64,000 nt of DNA from Hungatella sp. UBA3048 (GCA_002367105.1 DFCS01000011.1:71168-135167), one strand, 5' to 3'; numbered from the stretch's first letter, positions 1 through 8,387 are shown. Notes: generated by a model not told the origin, from the sequence alone. Numbers and translations: made by a program.

Positions 1-2
1 TA

Positions 3-2222
3 ACAGCCATTTTTGGCATGGCCGATATGAGCCTGAAATCCCAAATTAATGAAGCGATACGCCAGTATGGTAACTGGCACGCTATTGTTTCAGATATTTC
101 AGATGACTCAGCGTCCTTGATAGATAGTCGCAGCGATATCAATGTATCCGGATTTTTGGGTATGGCTGATGCGACAAGCTATCAGGGAAAGGAACTCATT
201 GTTCAGAGTAGTAGTGAAGAGCTTGCGAAGCAAATGAATTTGGTCGTTTCTGATGGACATTATCCTGAATCGGAGCAAGAAGCCTTGATTGACAGTAAGG
301 GGCTTGAACAGTTTGGCCTTTCCATTGGAGATACAATTGAAGTTGATTTTTCTGACGGTAAGACAAGGCAGTATAAAATTACTGGAACCTACGGCGACTT
401 CTCCAGCCTACAAGGTACGGACGCTCATGGTCTGCAACTCTCAACTGCGGGTATGCGTATGCTTCCGTCTGAACTATATCAAGAGTATGATTACATTCAA
501 TTTAAAAGCGGAGTAAATATCAATCGGGCACTTTCGGAAATCAAAGCGGAATATGGTCTGACCGATAAACAGGTTTCTACAAATGTTATGCTACTTGGCC
601 TAATGGGACAGAGCAACGACACCACTATGTTAGAAGTTTATCTTACAGCGGGAATTTTATTTATTCTTGTGACAATGACAGGTACCTTTATGATTGCCAG
701 CAGCTTTAACATGAGCATTTTGGAAAGGACACAATTTTTTGGATTGCTGCGCTGTCTTGGAGCAACCAAAAAGCAAATTAAACGATATATACGACTTGAG
801 GGACTTCAGTATTGTCTAAAAGGGATACCGATTGGATTATTGGCCGGATGCGGCATATTGTGGATAGCAATCTTTTCCTTAAACAGGCTGAACTCGGAAT
901 ATCTTCCTGAAATGCCAATGTTTCAAATTAGTTGGATTAGTGTGGCTTCAGGCATTATAATGGGCTTCCTAGTTGTCATGCTTGCTTCAAAATCTCCTGC
1001 AAAAAAGGCAGCTAGGGTATCTCCGCAAGCTGCCGTAACTGGCAATATCAATGAAACTAATAATTTGCAAATAAACAGAGCGTCAAACACAAGAATGCTT
1101 CACGTCGATACGGCAATGGGTGTTCGCCACGCTTTTTCCAATAAAAAGAGCATGGTATTGATTGCGGGTTCTTTTGCAATCAGCATAGTCCTGTTCTTGT
1201 GTTTTACAATCTTAATTACCTTCATGAACCATGCGTTAAATCCCTTAAAGCCTTATGCGCCGGATTTATCCATTGAGGGAATACAGGATACCATTCTGCT
1301 CGACCGTTCGCTCAAACAAGAAATCAATTCGCTTCCTCAAATAGAGAATATATATGGCCGTATGTTTTACACAGACATTCCTGCAAACGACAAGCAGGGA
1401 ACTAATACGGCTACACTGGTTTCCTATGACGAACCTCAATTTGCGTGGGCAGAAAATTCACTTATTTCCGGCAGTATTGAAAACGTGAAAAACGGCAGCG
1501 GTGTATTGGTTGATTACGGGTATTCTCAAGAATTTAATTGGCAGATTGGCGACACGATTACATTGAACATTAATGGAAAGTCACATGAAGTACGGGTTGC
1601 AGGCATTGTTTCCGATGTACCACTTGATTCGGCTAATGGCGAATGGATTATTCTTTGCTCTGAAACCACATTTACAGCCTTAACGGGGGTAGATAGCTAT
1701 AAGATTATTGACATACAAGTTAAGCAGGACATTTCCGATCAGGTTAGAAGCCTGATTACGCCGGAAATGAAACTGCTGGATTTTCAGCAACATAACAGCG
1801 AGGTACGCACAGGCTATTTCGCAATGGCGGTATTTGTCTATGGATTTTTGATGGTCATTGCACTCGTTGCATTAATCAATATTATCAACACGGTGAACGC
1901 AAGCGTTTCCAGTCGAATAGGCAATTATGGCATGATGCGTGCAGTGGGCATGTCAGGTAAACAGCTTAAAAAGATGGTAACCGCTGAGGCCGCTGCTTAC
2001 GCTATATCCGGCAGTCTAACGGGCGGTATATTAGGATTAATCTTACACCGTTTCTTCTTTGGGATGTTAATAACATCGAATTGGGGAGAGCTTTGGCAAC
2101 CGCCGCTTGCGGTTCTCATTGTTATCATTTCAGCCGCAATCCTGACTACCTTTATTGCCGTGATTTCACCAACAAGGAAAATTGAGAAAATGAGTATTGT
2201 TAATGTTGTGAATGCAGGATAA
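3..2222 (+). CDS. FtsX-family ABC transporter permease (5' partial)
   Basis: The reading frame is open from the left edge (…TAIFG before the first ATG at 18), so the N-terminus is missing and the start at 18 is probably not the real one. The 739 visible residues contain two FtsX/MacB-type permease modules, each with a group of membrane helices: one near residues 200-330, ending with the ERTQFFGLLRCLGATKKQ type cytoplasmic loop, and one near 610-735 with NYGMMRAVGMSGKQLKK. Extracellular domains lie before each. Such two-module permeases act with a separate ABC ATPase, often in antimicrobial-peptide resistance or lipoprotein export; the ATPase would be upstream, outside the window. Likely element cargo. 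Confidence 0.85.
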   Translation, partial: TAIFGMADMSLKSQINEAIRQYGNWHAIVSDISDDSASLIDSRSDINVSGFLGMADATSYQGKELIVQSSSEELAKQMNLVVSDGHYPESEQEALIDSKGLEQFGLSIGDTIEVDFSDGKTRQYKITGTYGDFSSLQGTDAHGLQLSTAGMRMLPSELYQEYDYIQFKSGVNINRALSEIKAEYGLTDKQVSTNVMLLGLMGQSNDTTMLEVYLTAGILFILVTMTGTFMIASSFNMSILERTQFFGLLRCLGATKKQIKRYIRLEGLQYCLKGIPIGLLAGCGILWIAIFSLNRLNSEYLPEMPMFQISWISVASGIIMGFLVVMLASKSPAKKAARVSPQAAVTGNINETNNLQINRASNTRMLHVDTAMGVRHAFSNKKSMVLIAGSFAISIVLFLCFTILITFMNHALNPLKPYAPDLSIEGIQDTILLDRSLKQEINSLPQIENIYGRMFYTDIPANDKQGTNTATLVSYDEPQFAWAENSLISGSIENVKNGSGVLVDYGYSQEFNWQIGDTITLNINGKSHEVRVAGIVSDVPLDSANGEWIILCSETTFTALTGVDSYKIIDIQVKQDISDQVRSLITPEMKLLDFQQHNSEVRTGYFAMAVFVYGFLMVIALVALINIINTVNASVSSRIGNYGMMRAVGMSGKQLKKMVTAEAAAYAISGSLTGGILGLILHRFFFGMLITSNWGELWQPPLAVLIVIISAAILTTFIAVISPTRKIEKMSIVNVVNAG

Positions 2223-2318
2223 CGGTAAAGTGTATTTAGGCAGTCGAAACACGGTAATAAAAAAAACCGTTGTTTTGTCGGTGGTATAGCTATGCCTTTT
2301 AATGAACAACCATGCCTA

Positions 2319-2352
2319 ACGGCGGTTTTGAAATAACATTCAAAGCCGCCGT
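2319..2352. terminator. Strong hairpin downstream of the permease
   Basis: Arms 2319-2332 (ACGGCGGTTTTGAA) and 2339-2352 pair over 14 bases with one G-U type mismatch and a 6-base loop. There is no clear T-run after it, so it may be an mRNA 3' hairpin rather than a classical terminator. Confidence 0.45.
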
Positions 2353-2437
2353 GTTCTATTCTCCTATGAAATTTCGGAGGTGTGATACGACTATCCTTTC
2401 CATATAGCAATGGCGGCTTTGGGAATGGAGATTTTTC

Positions 2438-2503
2438 ATGTACACAAAGCCCCCTTATTATGTCTGGGAGGAACCGTTACCTTGCTGTAACGGTTTAGCA
2501 TAG
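2438..2503 (+). CDS. Possible 21-residue peptide
   Basis: An ATG at 2438 follows GGAG (2427-2430) at 7 bases. The product begins MYTKPPYYVWEEP and ends at TAG 2501. Its end overlaps a hairpin (arms 2472-2479 and 2488-2495) and a terminator follows at 2543, so it could be a small gene or a leader-like peptide. Only the ribosome-binding site and the arrangement support it; no family recognised. Confidence 0.25.
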   Translation: MYTKPPYYVWEEPLPCCNGLA

Positions 2504-2542
2504 CTGACGCTCCAATACTCTATAAATTCAAAATGATTATCA

Positions 2543-2573
2543 AAAAAATGACCGATCAGTGCGGTCATTTTTT
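2543..2573. terminator. Bidirectional rho-independent terminator
   Basis: Perfect arms 2543-2554 (AAAAAATGACCG) and 2562-2573 with a 7-base loop, A-run before and T-run after. It separates the permease region from the sigma-like genes. Confidence 0.8.
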
Positions 2574-2644
2574 ATTCGACACCTTTCGTGCAAATGTTTT
2601 TTTGTACTCTTTTTTCACTGACAATTCATGGGCCAAGCCCCATC

Positions 2645-2669
2645 ACTTCGGGCCAAGTTGGCCCGAAGT
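2645..2669. repeat. 25-bp palindrome, copy 1
   Basis: Arms ACTTCGGGCCAA (2645-2656) and its reverse complement (2658-2669) around a central G. The same 25 bases occur at 3690-3714 and 4304-4328 with central C, that is, this copy is in the inverse orientation. It lies about 75 bases upstream of the first sigma-like gene. Confidence 0.9.
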
Positions 2670-2745
2670 TCGGCCCCGCTGTCGTTCCCCGCCTACTCCA
2701 TTTTGATTTGCTGACCCCTAAAAAATCGAAATGGAGGAATGCCAT

Positions 2746-3165
2746 ATGGCTAAAATAAATTTGCGGGACTTTTACCCTTTTTATCATTCAGACCTTTTTA
2801 TTGAGATACCTGACGAAGTAGAAACGGCCCTTTTAGAAGCGGAACGCTTAGAAAATAATTATATCCGCCGCCGTTTCTATAACAAAGCCCACTATTCACT
2901 GGACGCAAATGACGGGATTGAAAAAGATATTCTGCTCGTGCCGCTTACGCTCTATGAAATTTATGAGCAAAAAGTGACCGCCGAACAATTACAAGCGGCT
3001 ATCGCTTCTTTACCACCAAAACAGAGAAAACGGATTTATGCCCATTACATACTCGGCATGAGTAAATCCGACATTGCTCGGACAGAGGGCGTAGACGAAA
3101 GTGCTGTTCGAGACGCTATTTCCAGAGCACTGAAAAACATGGAGAAATTTTTGAAAAAGGATTGA
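2746..3165 (+). CDS. Sigma-70 region 4-like regulator (first of a tandem pair)
   Basis: The product has 139 residues. Start ATG 2746 is chosen over 2731 because GGAGG sits 8 bases before it. The C-terminal third (about residues 85-135) is a sigma region 4 helix-turn-helix: PPKQRKRIYAHY, then GMSKSDIARTEGVDESAVRDAISRAL. No region 2 is visible, so it probably binds a -35-like element or works as an accessory factor rather than as a full sigma. Proteins like this are common next to serine recombinases in Clostridia elements and are thought to control recombinase or transfer genes. The N-terminal part has no recognised domain. Confidence 0.75.
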   Translation: MAKINLRDFYPFYHSDLFIEIPDEVETALLEAERLENNYIRRRFYNKAHYSLDANDGIEKDILLVPLTLYEIYEQKVTAEQLQAAIASLPPKQRKRIYAHYILGMSKSDIARTEGVDESAVRDAISRALKNMEKFLKKD

Positions 3166-3237
3166 TTCTCTGTTCCGAACCAGTCCTGTAAATCACATGG
3201 CTATTAGAAGGAAAATTTTCTCAATGGAGGTAACAGA

Positions 3238-3660
3238 ATGGACAAGTCATTTGTGACAATAGAATACAAAATCGACAGCACAAAACGAATTAGTATTGAG
3301 GTTTCAGCTTCGGTCAAAGAGGTGCTGGATCAGACCACACGGCAAATTCAATCCCAAAGGCGGCAAGACAGACGACGCATTGACTTTACCCCTCTGACAG
3401 ATGAATTTCTGGAACTGTCTGCGAAAACCGCAAGTGAAGATACTGCCGTTCTCTATGAACAGATAGAGCAAAGCCAACGATTGTATGCGGCTATGGAACA
3501 ACTGACCGAGATACAGCGGAGCCGAGTATATTTGTATTATTTTCGTGGACTTAATCACCGTGAGATTGCTGAAATGGAGGGCGTAAACAAATCCTCAATA
3601 GGCCACTCGCTCAAACTGGCATTAAAGCAATTACATAAGATTCTTTCCAAACAGCAATGA
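3238..3660 (+). CDS. Sigma-70 region 4-like regulator (second of a tandem pair)
   Basis: The product has 140 residues, almost the same length and layout as the preceding gene. GGAGG precedes ATG 3238 at 7 bases. Residues from about 88 show the region 4 pattern LTEIQRSRVYLYYFRGLNHREIAEMEGVNKSSIGHSLKLALKQL with the recognition helix near NKSSIGHSLK, given here in two overlapping parts of one motif. The protein is probably a diverged paralogue of the first. The 72-base gap between them suggests co-transcription. Confidence 0.75.
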   Translation: MDKSFVTIEYKIDSTKRISIEVSASVKEVLDQTTRQIQSQRRQDRRRIDFTPLTDEFLELSAKTASEDTAVLYEQIEQSQRLYAAMEQLTEIQRSRVYLYYFRGLNHREIAEMEGVNKSSIGHSLKLALKQLHKILSKQQ

Positions 3661-3689
3661 GATTTTACAACTGAAAAGGAGCGATTCCC

Positions 3690-3714
3690 ACTTCGGGCCA
3701 ACTTGGCCCGAAGT
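3690..3714. repeat. 25-bp palindrome, copy 2
   Basis: Same palindrome as 2645-2669 in inverse orientation, 30 bases after the stop of the second sigma-like gene and at the edge of the IR-rich segment. Confidence 0.9.
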
Positions 3715-3728
3715 CCGGCAAAAGTATC

Positions 3729-4246
3729 AAGAGGGTGTTCCCCCTCTTGTACTCCCCCCACTCGCCGTGTGGCAGAGGTTCCCATGTAAAAGGATATGGG
3801 AACCTTGCAGTTCAGTGTGGGGCACGGCTTACATCAATGGGCTTTTGCGGCATATGCTCCCACGCTCCGCTCGTCCGCTATTCCACAATCCCATTGACAA
3901 CGCCTTTCGCCCTTTCTGCTCTTTGGAGGAGGCCGGGGCGCGGGGCCTGGCCCCGCAAAGCTGACGAACAGCACCAACGTAGCGGAGCCAGTTTTGCCGT
4001 AGAATGGAGCGGACGGAAACGGGGGCCAACTTCTCCTTGCTCTGCTCCCCGTTTTCGGCGGTGTAATGGCACGGCAAAAATCCGAGCTGTCAAGGGTGTA
4101 AGGGTGAAGCCCGCCCTTGACAGCTCGGATAGGCGCAGCAGCCTAAGTTTCGGACAGGTCGATGTTACGATTTTAGGTTTTCCCCCTGTCCGCAAAACCG
4201 CATGAATACTGGGTTTCTGCCCCCTCAAAAACTTCGTTTTGAGGGG
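3729..4246. other. Non-coding GC-rich segment with many inverted repeats (oriT or origin candidate)
   Basis: This 518-base stretch has open frames on several strands but none with a ribosome-binding site or recognisable protein. It holds several perfect inverted repeats: 3728-3735/3742-3749, 3776-3785/3796-3805 (AGGTTCCCAT), 4081-4096/4114-4129 (TCCGAGCTGTCAAGGG, 16 bp) and 4221-4230/4237-4246 (CCCCTCAAAA). Dense inverted repeats in a mobilizable element suggest an origin of transfer or single-strand origin. No nic site can be named. Confidence 0.4.
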
Positions 4247-4303
4247 TACTAAGGGTTTTATATTACCCGCCCTCTGAAATCAAACAAAAAGCTAACATTC
4301 ATC

Positions 4304-4328
4304 ACTTCGGGCCAACTTGGCCCGAAGT
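4304..4328. repeat. 25-bp palindrome, copy 3
   Basis: Same palindrome and orientation as copy 2. It ends 19 bases before the TnpW-like start codon, just upstream of its ribosome-binding site, a position suited to an operator. Confidence 0.9.
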
Positions 4329-4346
4329 CACCGAAAGGAGTTTGCT

Positions 4347-4541
4347 ATGCAGGAAATCAATAAAAATGAAAATATCTCCACTCCCGCCGTTATCAAGCCG
4401 AAAGAACATACCGCCACTCGCAAAATAGGCAATACGACTTTCCTTGTATCCTCCCGCTTCAAAGAGGGCAAGGAGGGCGATATTATTTCCACCTTTACCC
4501 GCTTGCTTCAATATGAAGCCGACAAGCAGAACAAGGCTTGA
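4347..4541 (+). CDS. TnpW-like transposon protein
   Basis: The product has 64 residues. ATG 4347 follows AAAGGAG at 6 bases. The core RKIGNTTFLVSSRF-KEGKEGDIISTFTRLL resembles the small TnpW-type proteins placed just before large serine recombinases of the Tn4451/TnpX kind: a short beta hairpin, then a helix. Its role is not established; it may assist recombination or regulate it. It lies 101 bases upstream of the recombinase start. Confidence 0.6.
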   Translation: MQEINKNENISTPAVIKPKEHTATRKIGNTTFLVSSRFKEGKEGDIISTFTRLLQYEADKQNKA

Positions 4542-4642
4542 AGCAAGGTTTTATGCTATCGACAAACTTAACAATAGGCGGCAAAGGCGGTATAATTAGA
4601 ATATACATTACCGTCTGTTGGCTGTCGGAAAGAGAGGTCACT

Positions 4643-6295
4643 ATGAAAAGACAGCCTGACAAGAAGATTTATTTATACGGCAGATTAAGCCACGAGGACG
4701 AATTGCAGGGCGATTCCAACAGCATTATCAATCAGCGGAAAATCCTCACCAAATACGCCGAGGAAAACGGCTTCACACCTTACGAGTTCATTTATGATGA
4801 TGGTTTTTCCGGGGCCGATTTTGACCGCCCTGCTTTTTCCCAAATGATTGAGGAAGTCGAAGCTGGGAACGTGTCCACCATCATTGTAAAGGACATGAGC
4901 CGTTTCGGGCGTGATTATCTGAAAGTGGGATTTTTCACCGAGGTTCTTTTCTCTGAAAAAGATGTGCGCCTGATTGCTGTCAATGACAACATAGATACCC
5001 AGCGTGGGGAAAATGACTTCGCCCCCATGATGAACATATTCAACGAATGGTTTGTACGGAGCACCTCAAAGAAAATCCGGGCCGTATGGCAGGCCAAAGG
5101 TAAAAGCGGCGAACGCCTTGCCGTTATCCCACCCTACGGCTACCGTAAAGACCCGGATAATCCGAAACAGCTTGCCATTGATGAAGAATCCGCCGCACTG
5201 GTGCGCCGTATCTTCCGCTTGTCGGTGGAGGGCTACGGCCCCGCCCAGATTGCCCGGTTGTTCAACGGCGAACATATTTTGAATCCAAGTGCCTACAAAT
5301 ACGAGCATGGCATTGTGAAGAAAGCCCGGCCCTGTAAAGACCCCTATTACTGGAATACCACAACGGTTCACAAGATTTTGGATGCTCCCGAATACTTAGG
5401 GCAGACCATCAATTTCAAAACATGGTCGAAGTCCTACAAAGACAACCGCCCACGCCTAAACGCAGCGGAAAATCAGCTGGTATTTGAGAACACCCACCCA
5501 GCAATCATAGACCCGGAAACGTGGGATATTGTCCGCAGTATGCGCCAGCACAAGCGGCGCTCCCCACGCTACGGAAAACCCGGTTTGTTCTCTGGTGTGG
5601 CTTACTGCTCCGATTGTGGGAGCAAGCTGTATTTCCATACCCGTTCTATCAAAAACAAATGGGGTACACGCCTTGAGGGTTCGTATAGCTGTGCGGAATA
5701 CCGCAAAGATGTTCAGTATCAGGGCAAGCGGAAATGTACCTGCCACTTTATCCGGGAAAGCCAGTTGGAACAGCTTGTGCTGGAAGAATTGCGGGACTTG
5801 CTCCGCTACATTCCAAAGCATGAAAAGCAGTTTGCGCGGGTAGTCATGGACAGGAGCGCACAGGAATACAAACGGGAAACAGCGGCGAAGAAACGAGCCG
5901 CCGAAAAGCACCGCCGCCGCATTGCGGAACTGGATACCCTCATTGAACGGCTGTATGTGGACAATGTTTCCGGGAAAATCACGGACGAGCGGTACGAAAA
6001 AATGTCCGGGAAGTTTGAAGCGGAGCAGGAAGAATTGACAAAGGCTCTTGCTTCTATGGAAACGAAAATCGCCGCCGAGGAAAGCCAAGCCGTGAATGTG
6101 GACAGGTTTCTTTCCGTGGTTCGCCGCTATACCGAGATTGAGGAATTGACCCCGGCAATCGTCCATGAATTTATAGACCGTATTATCGTCCATGAGCCGG
6201 AACAGGCCAGAGGTGACCGCCGCCAAAAGGTGGAGATTATCTACAACAATATTGGTGCGGTTGACCGTCTTGCATTAAAGGGCTTGGGTGCCTGA
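4643..6295 (+). CDS. Large serine recombinase (TnpX/TndX type)
   Basis: The product has 550 residues, from ATG 4643 behind AGAGAGG. It catalyses excision and insertion of the element. The N-terminal resolvase domain shows YLYGRLSHEDE with the probable nucleophile Ser16, then DDGFSGADFDRPAF and KDMSRFGRDYL with the catalytic arginines. A recombinase domain follows (IPPYGYRKDP, EGYGPAQIARLFN). A zinc-ribbon with CSDCG near residue 325 and a later Cys pair, and a coiled-coil rich in Glu and Lys (about 405-490) complete the usual layout. Length and order are those of large serine recombinases used by clostridial mobile elements. It is the last gene of the inserted element, 68 bases from the proposed junction. 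Confidence 0.95.
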   Translation: MKRQPDKKIYLYGRLSHEDELQGDSNSIINQRKILTKYAEENGFTPYEFIYDDGFSGADFDRPAFSQMIEEVEAGNVSTIIVKDMSRFGRDYLKVGFFTEVLFSEKDVRLIAVNDNIDTQRGENDFAPMMNIFNEWFVRSTSKKIRAVWQAKGKSGERLAVIPPYGYRKDPDNPKQLAIDEESAALVRRIFRLSVEGYGPAQIARLFNGEHILNPSAYKYEHGIVKKARPCKDPYYWNTTTVHKILDAPEYLGQTINFKTWSKSYKDNRPRLNAAENQLVFENTHPAIIDPETWDIVRSMRQHKRRSPRYGKPGLFSGVAYCSDCGSKLYFHTRSIKNKWGTRLEGSYSCAEYRKDVQYQGKRKCTCHFIRESQLEQLVLEELRDLLRYIPKHEKQFARVVMDRSAQEYKRETAAKKRAAEKHRRRIAELDTLIERLYVDNVSGKITDERYEKMSGKFEAEQEELTKALASMETKIAAEESQAVNVDRFLSVVRRYTEIEELTPAIVHEFIDRIIVHEPEQARGDRRQKVEIIYNNIGAVDRLALKGLGA

Positions 6296-6363
6296 AACAA
6301 CTGAATATCTGGCATTGTGCCGTTACTTTTAACGCCGCCGCCAGCCATGAGTTTATGCTTCCT

Positions 6364-6380
6364 TTAGGACACTGTCCTAA
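6364..6380. other. Palindrome at the element/phosphotransferase junction (candidate attachment site)
   Basis: TTAGGACA-C-TGTCCTAA is a perfect 17-bp palindrome. On the - strand it is read as the last codons (SIRTVS, stop) of the truncated phosphotransferase, beyond the part that looks like a phosphotransferase. It is therefore probably the element end, where the serine recombinase acts. The exact crossover dinucleotide cannot be fixed without the other end. Confidence 0.5.
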
Positions 6381-6954
6381 TTGACAAATTATCAAACGAT
6401 GCTTTGATTTGCTTCCATTCTATAAAAGTACATTTTGGGGCTTCGTATTCAGAAAGCGTGGCATGGATCCACTCTAAAACTTCGGCATGATCCCATTTTT
6501 TTACGTTCGGACGATATGCGGATGACAATGTGTGAAGCCTTCCCAGTGCCTTTCCGCAAGCGTACATGATATCACTGGATTTATCTGTCTTTGCAATTTG
6601 TATTCCTTTTACGCATCTAAAAGACGTGACATAATAGCGTCCCCAGGGTGTATGCAAATCCAAGCACACATCTCCGGATTTACTTGAGATAGGCCTCAAT
6701 GCGGGATAGTTGTTCTTTGCCAGATACTGGATGAACTCCATTTCGCCGTATAGATTTTTCTTCAGTTTTTCTTCTACAGGCGCAAGACGAAGAAAACATA
6801 CCTCCCCTTGGGAGCGATAGGGATAGATTGCATTGGAAGATATCCGATAATAACCCAGCATATCGTCCAACCCAACGGTGTCATGTTCCCAATACCTCTT
6901 CAAGATTTCTTTTACCAGTTCAAAATTCTCATTCAAATGTTTTAATTTAAGCAT
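6364..6954 (-). pseudogene. Phosphotransferase (APH-like), C-terminally truncated by element insertion
   Basis: The 196 residues match the first half of a kinase-fold antibiotic phosphotransferase family: glycine-poor nucleotide-binding lobe (NAIYPYRSQGEVCFLRLAP), an alpha-C region with EMEFIQYLAKN, hinge, then a helical part with GKALGRLHTLSSAYRP. Family members usually have about 300 residues and carry the catalytic HxDxxxxN and DxD motifs after this point; both are absent here. The frame runs into the palindrome of the inserted element and stops. Start ATG 6954 has AAAGGA upstream. Expression is controlled by the leader and attenuator at 6979-7100. Substrate unknown. Confidence 0.75.
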
Positions 6955-6967
6955 GTGTTTATCCTTT

Positions 6968-7001
6968 CAAAATAAAAAGCACTCCTGAAAAACAGAAGTG
7001 C
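6968..7001 (-). terminator. Attenuator terminator upstream of the phosphotransferase
   Basis: On the - strand GCACTTCTG (7001-6993), a T5 loop and CAGGAGTGC (6987-6979) form a hairpin with one mismatch, followed by TTTTTATTTT. A second copy of the first arm, GCACTTCTG, lies at 7035-7027 and overlaps the leader peptide stop codon, so a ribosome on the leader can decide which arm pairs. Confidence 0.8.
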
Positions 7002-7034
7002 AAAAATTTATTGCTGAAATAATAAACAGAAGTG

Positions 7035-7100
7035 CTATTTCGCCATATTTATTAAGTGAGCAATATTACTTCGGTTTTTCATGCATAAAATAGTTTTCAT
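7035..7100 (-). CDS. Leader peptide for attenuation of the phosphotransferase gene
   Basis: ATG 7100 lies behind GGAGGTGAG (7116-7108). The 21-residue peptide starts MKTILCMKNRSN and ends with NMAK; TAG is at 7037-7035. It lies between a strong promoter and an intrinsic terminator. Its early Leu-Cys-Met run resembles, from memory, leader peptides of tetracycline ribosomal-protection genes. Stalling of a drug-bound ribosome here would be expected to change pairing and let RNA polymerase read into the downstream gene. Confidence 0.7.
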   Translation of the reverse strand: MKTILCMKNRSNIAHLINMAK

Positions 7101-7134
7101 AATATTACTCACCTCCATTCAAAATTTTATTTTT

Positions 7135-7164
7135 ATTATACAGCAATAATTCCAAAAAAGTCAA
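7135..7164 (-). promoter_or_regulatory. Promoter of the leader/phosphotransferase unit
   Basis: On the - strand TTGACT (7164-7159) and TATAAT (7140-7135) are separated by 18 bases. The leader start codon is 35 bases downstream of the -10 box. Confidence 0.8.
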
Positions 7165-7305
7165 GGCTAAAATCAACATAACTTACCACATAAGTTTACC
7201 AATAACACTTGATGGAAATGGTGCGTTAAGAAGATACTACCCTGACTAATATTGACCATGACATAATATCTTAGTATTTAACTACATCTACTTTCATGCT
7301 GATAC

Positions 7306-8373
7306 TTATTTCATTGCATCGCATAGTTGCATTTGGGGAAAATGCGTTAACCTTTCCCTTACACCAGGGCTACCCCTCGCAATATATTTTGTCACCATCG
7401 CCTTATAGGACTTCGCATTGCTCATACCATCTGTAAGCTCGGGCTGGTATTCTAAAAACAGTACCGTGTGGAAATCGCTTTGAAAAATATCCGTATAATC
7501 GTTTCGTACACTTTCATGCGTGAACGGGCACAGGATATATGCGTCGGCATTTTCCAGCCGCTTTAGCAAACGCATGGAATGTTCGATTTCATAGGGCTTC
7601 GTGCCGCAGACCAAAAGCAGCATATGGCTGTTCTCCAACGCAGCCTTCGGGTCTGCCATATATCCGAAATCATGGATGATAAAATTCACCGGCTGGGACA
7701 GGGGGGCCGTTCCGTAGTACACACCGTCCAGCCGCCAGCCGTCCTCCTCCTGCTCCATTTCATAGTCGGCTGCCATCATGCTCAAAATACCACTTTGGTT
7801 TTCCTCCACATAACAGACAGAAGCGCCGACAGCGGAAAGCCATGAAGAAAAACCGATAGCCGTTGTAGTAGCGCCCATTCTTGGCTGTGAGGAAAGAATT
7901 GCGATATCGATATTTTTGCAATCAAACCGGTAACGCTTGCTGCCCTCCGCCTTTTTTGTCCGTTTCTTGGGATGATACCGTATCATGCCCTGCTCACTCA
8001 GGCACTCGCTGATCTCTCTCTGAATTTCTTCGATTTCAGTACCGCAGACGATATTTCCCACGCCGCTGTCCAGAAGCGCACGAAAAAAAGGACTGTCCTG
8101 TGCCAATTCCTCATAAATCACCGTAATCCGAGGGCTGTACATAGTCAGAAATTCCTCAATGGCTTCGGCAAATTCGGTATCGCTATCCCCGAAGGCCATA
8201 CGATCCAGCACTACTTCGGTAAAGTGAGAAAAATTACGCATATCATAGATGATGAACTGTTTTAATACAAAGCTCCCCACCATCTTTTTAATGGGCGTAG
8301 TGCTGTCCGTATCGTACCATCCTGTAAAATCCAATAGGTTTGTATGCTGTGTAGATGAAAGATATAAAATCAT
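7306..8373 (-). CDS. Degenerate MinD/CpaE-like P-loop protein
   Basis: The product has 355 residues. Start ATG 8373 is preferred to an upstream in-frame start because GGGAGGG lies 7 bases before it. An N-terminal receiver-like part (residues 1-135) is followed by a ParA/MinD-like domain beginning IDIAILSSQPRMGATTTAIG, where the deviant Walker A has Met-Gly-Ala-Thr-Thr and no P-loop lysine. NFIIHDFGY may be the Walker B region. This layout resembles CpaE/TadZ proteins that place Tad pili, so a role in positioning the secretion apparatus is a reasonable guess. It is the last gene of the ICE transfer array before the phosphotransferase cassette. Confidence 0.5.
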   Translation of the reverse strand: MILYLSSTQHTNLLDFTGWYDTDSTTPIKKMVGSFVLKQFIIYDMRNFSHFTEVVLDRMAFGDSDTEFAEAIEEFLTMYSPRITVIYEELAQDSPFFRALLDSGVGNIVCGTEIEEIQREISECLSEQGMIRYHPKKRTKKAEGSKRYRFDCKNIDIAILSSQPRMGATTTAIGFSSWLSAVGASVCYVEENQSGILSMMAADYEMEQEEDGWRLDGVYYGTAPLSQPVNFIIHDFGYMADPKAALENSHMLLLVCGTKPYEIEHSMRLLKRLENADAYILCPFTHESVRNDYTDIFQSDFHTVLFLEYQPELTDGMSNAKSYKAMVTKYIARGSPGVRERLTHFPQMQLCDAMK

Positions 8374-8387
8374 GTGTTTCCCTCCCA

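Larger units (their letters stand above)
1..6380 (+). mobile_element. Right part of an integrative element carrying a large serine recombinase
   Basis: All genes from the left edge to the recombinase stop at 6295 are on the + strand: an ABC permease, two sigma-like regulators, a TnpW-like protein and a TnpX/TndX-type recombinase. Just after the recombinase the sequence changes to a - strand phosphotransferase that lacks its C-terminal half, so the element appears to be inserted in that gene. The boundary is placed at the 17-bp palindrome 6364-6380. The left end is outside the window. It may be a mobilizable element, because no conjugation genes lie in the visible part and the IR-rich segment 3729-4246 could serve as oriT; that is inference. 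Confidence 0.75.

Noticed and set aside
3735..4228. Overlapping open frames on both strands in the IR-rich segment
   Set aside because: No ribosome-binding sites, no family likeness, frames on both strands typical of GC-rich non-coding DNA.
5456..6226. 256-codon - strand open frame within the recombinase gene
   Set aside because: It lies fully opposite a clear recombinase and has no recognisable protein features.
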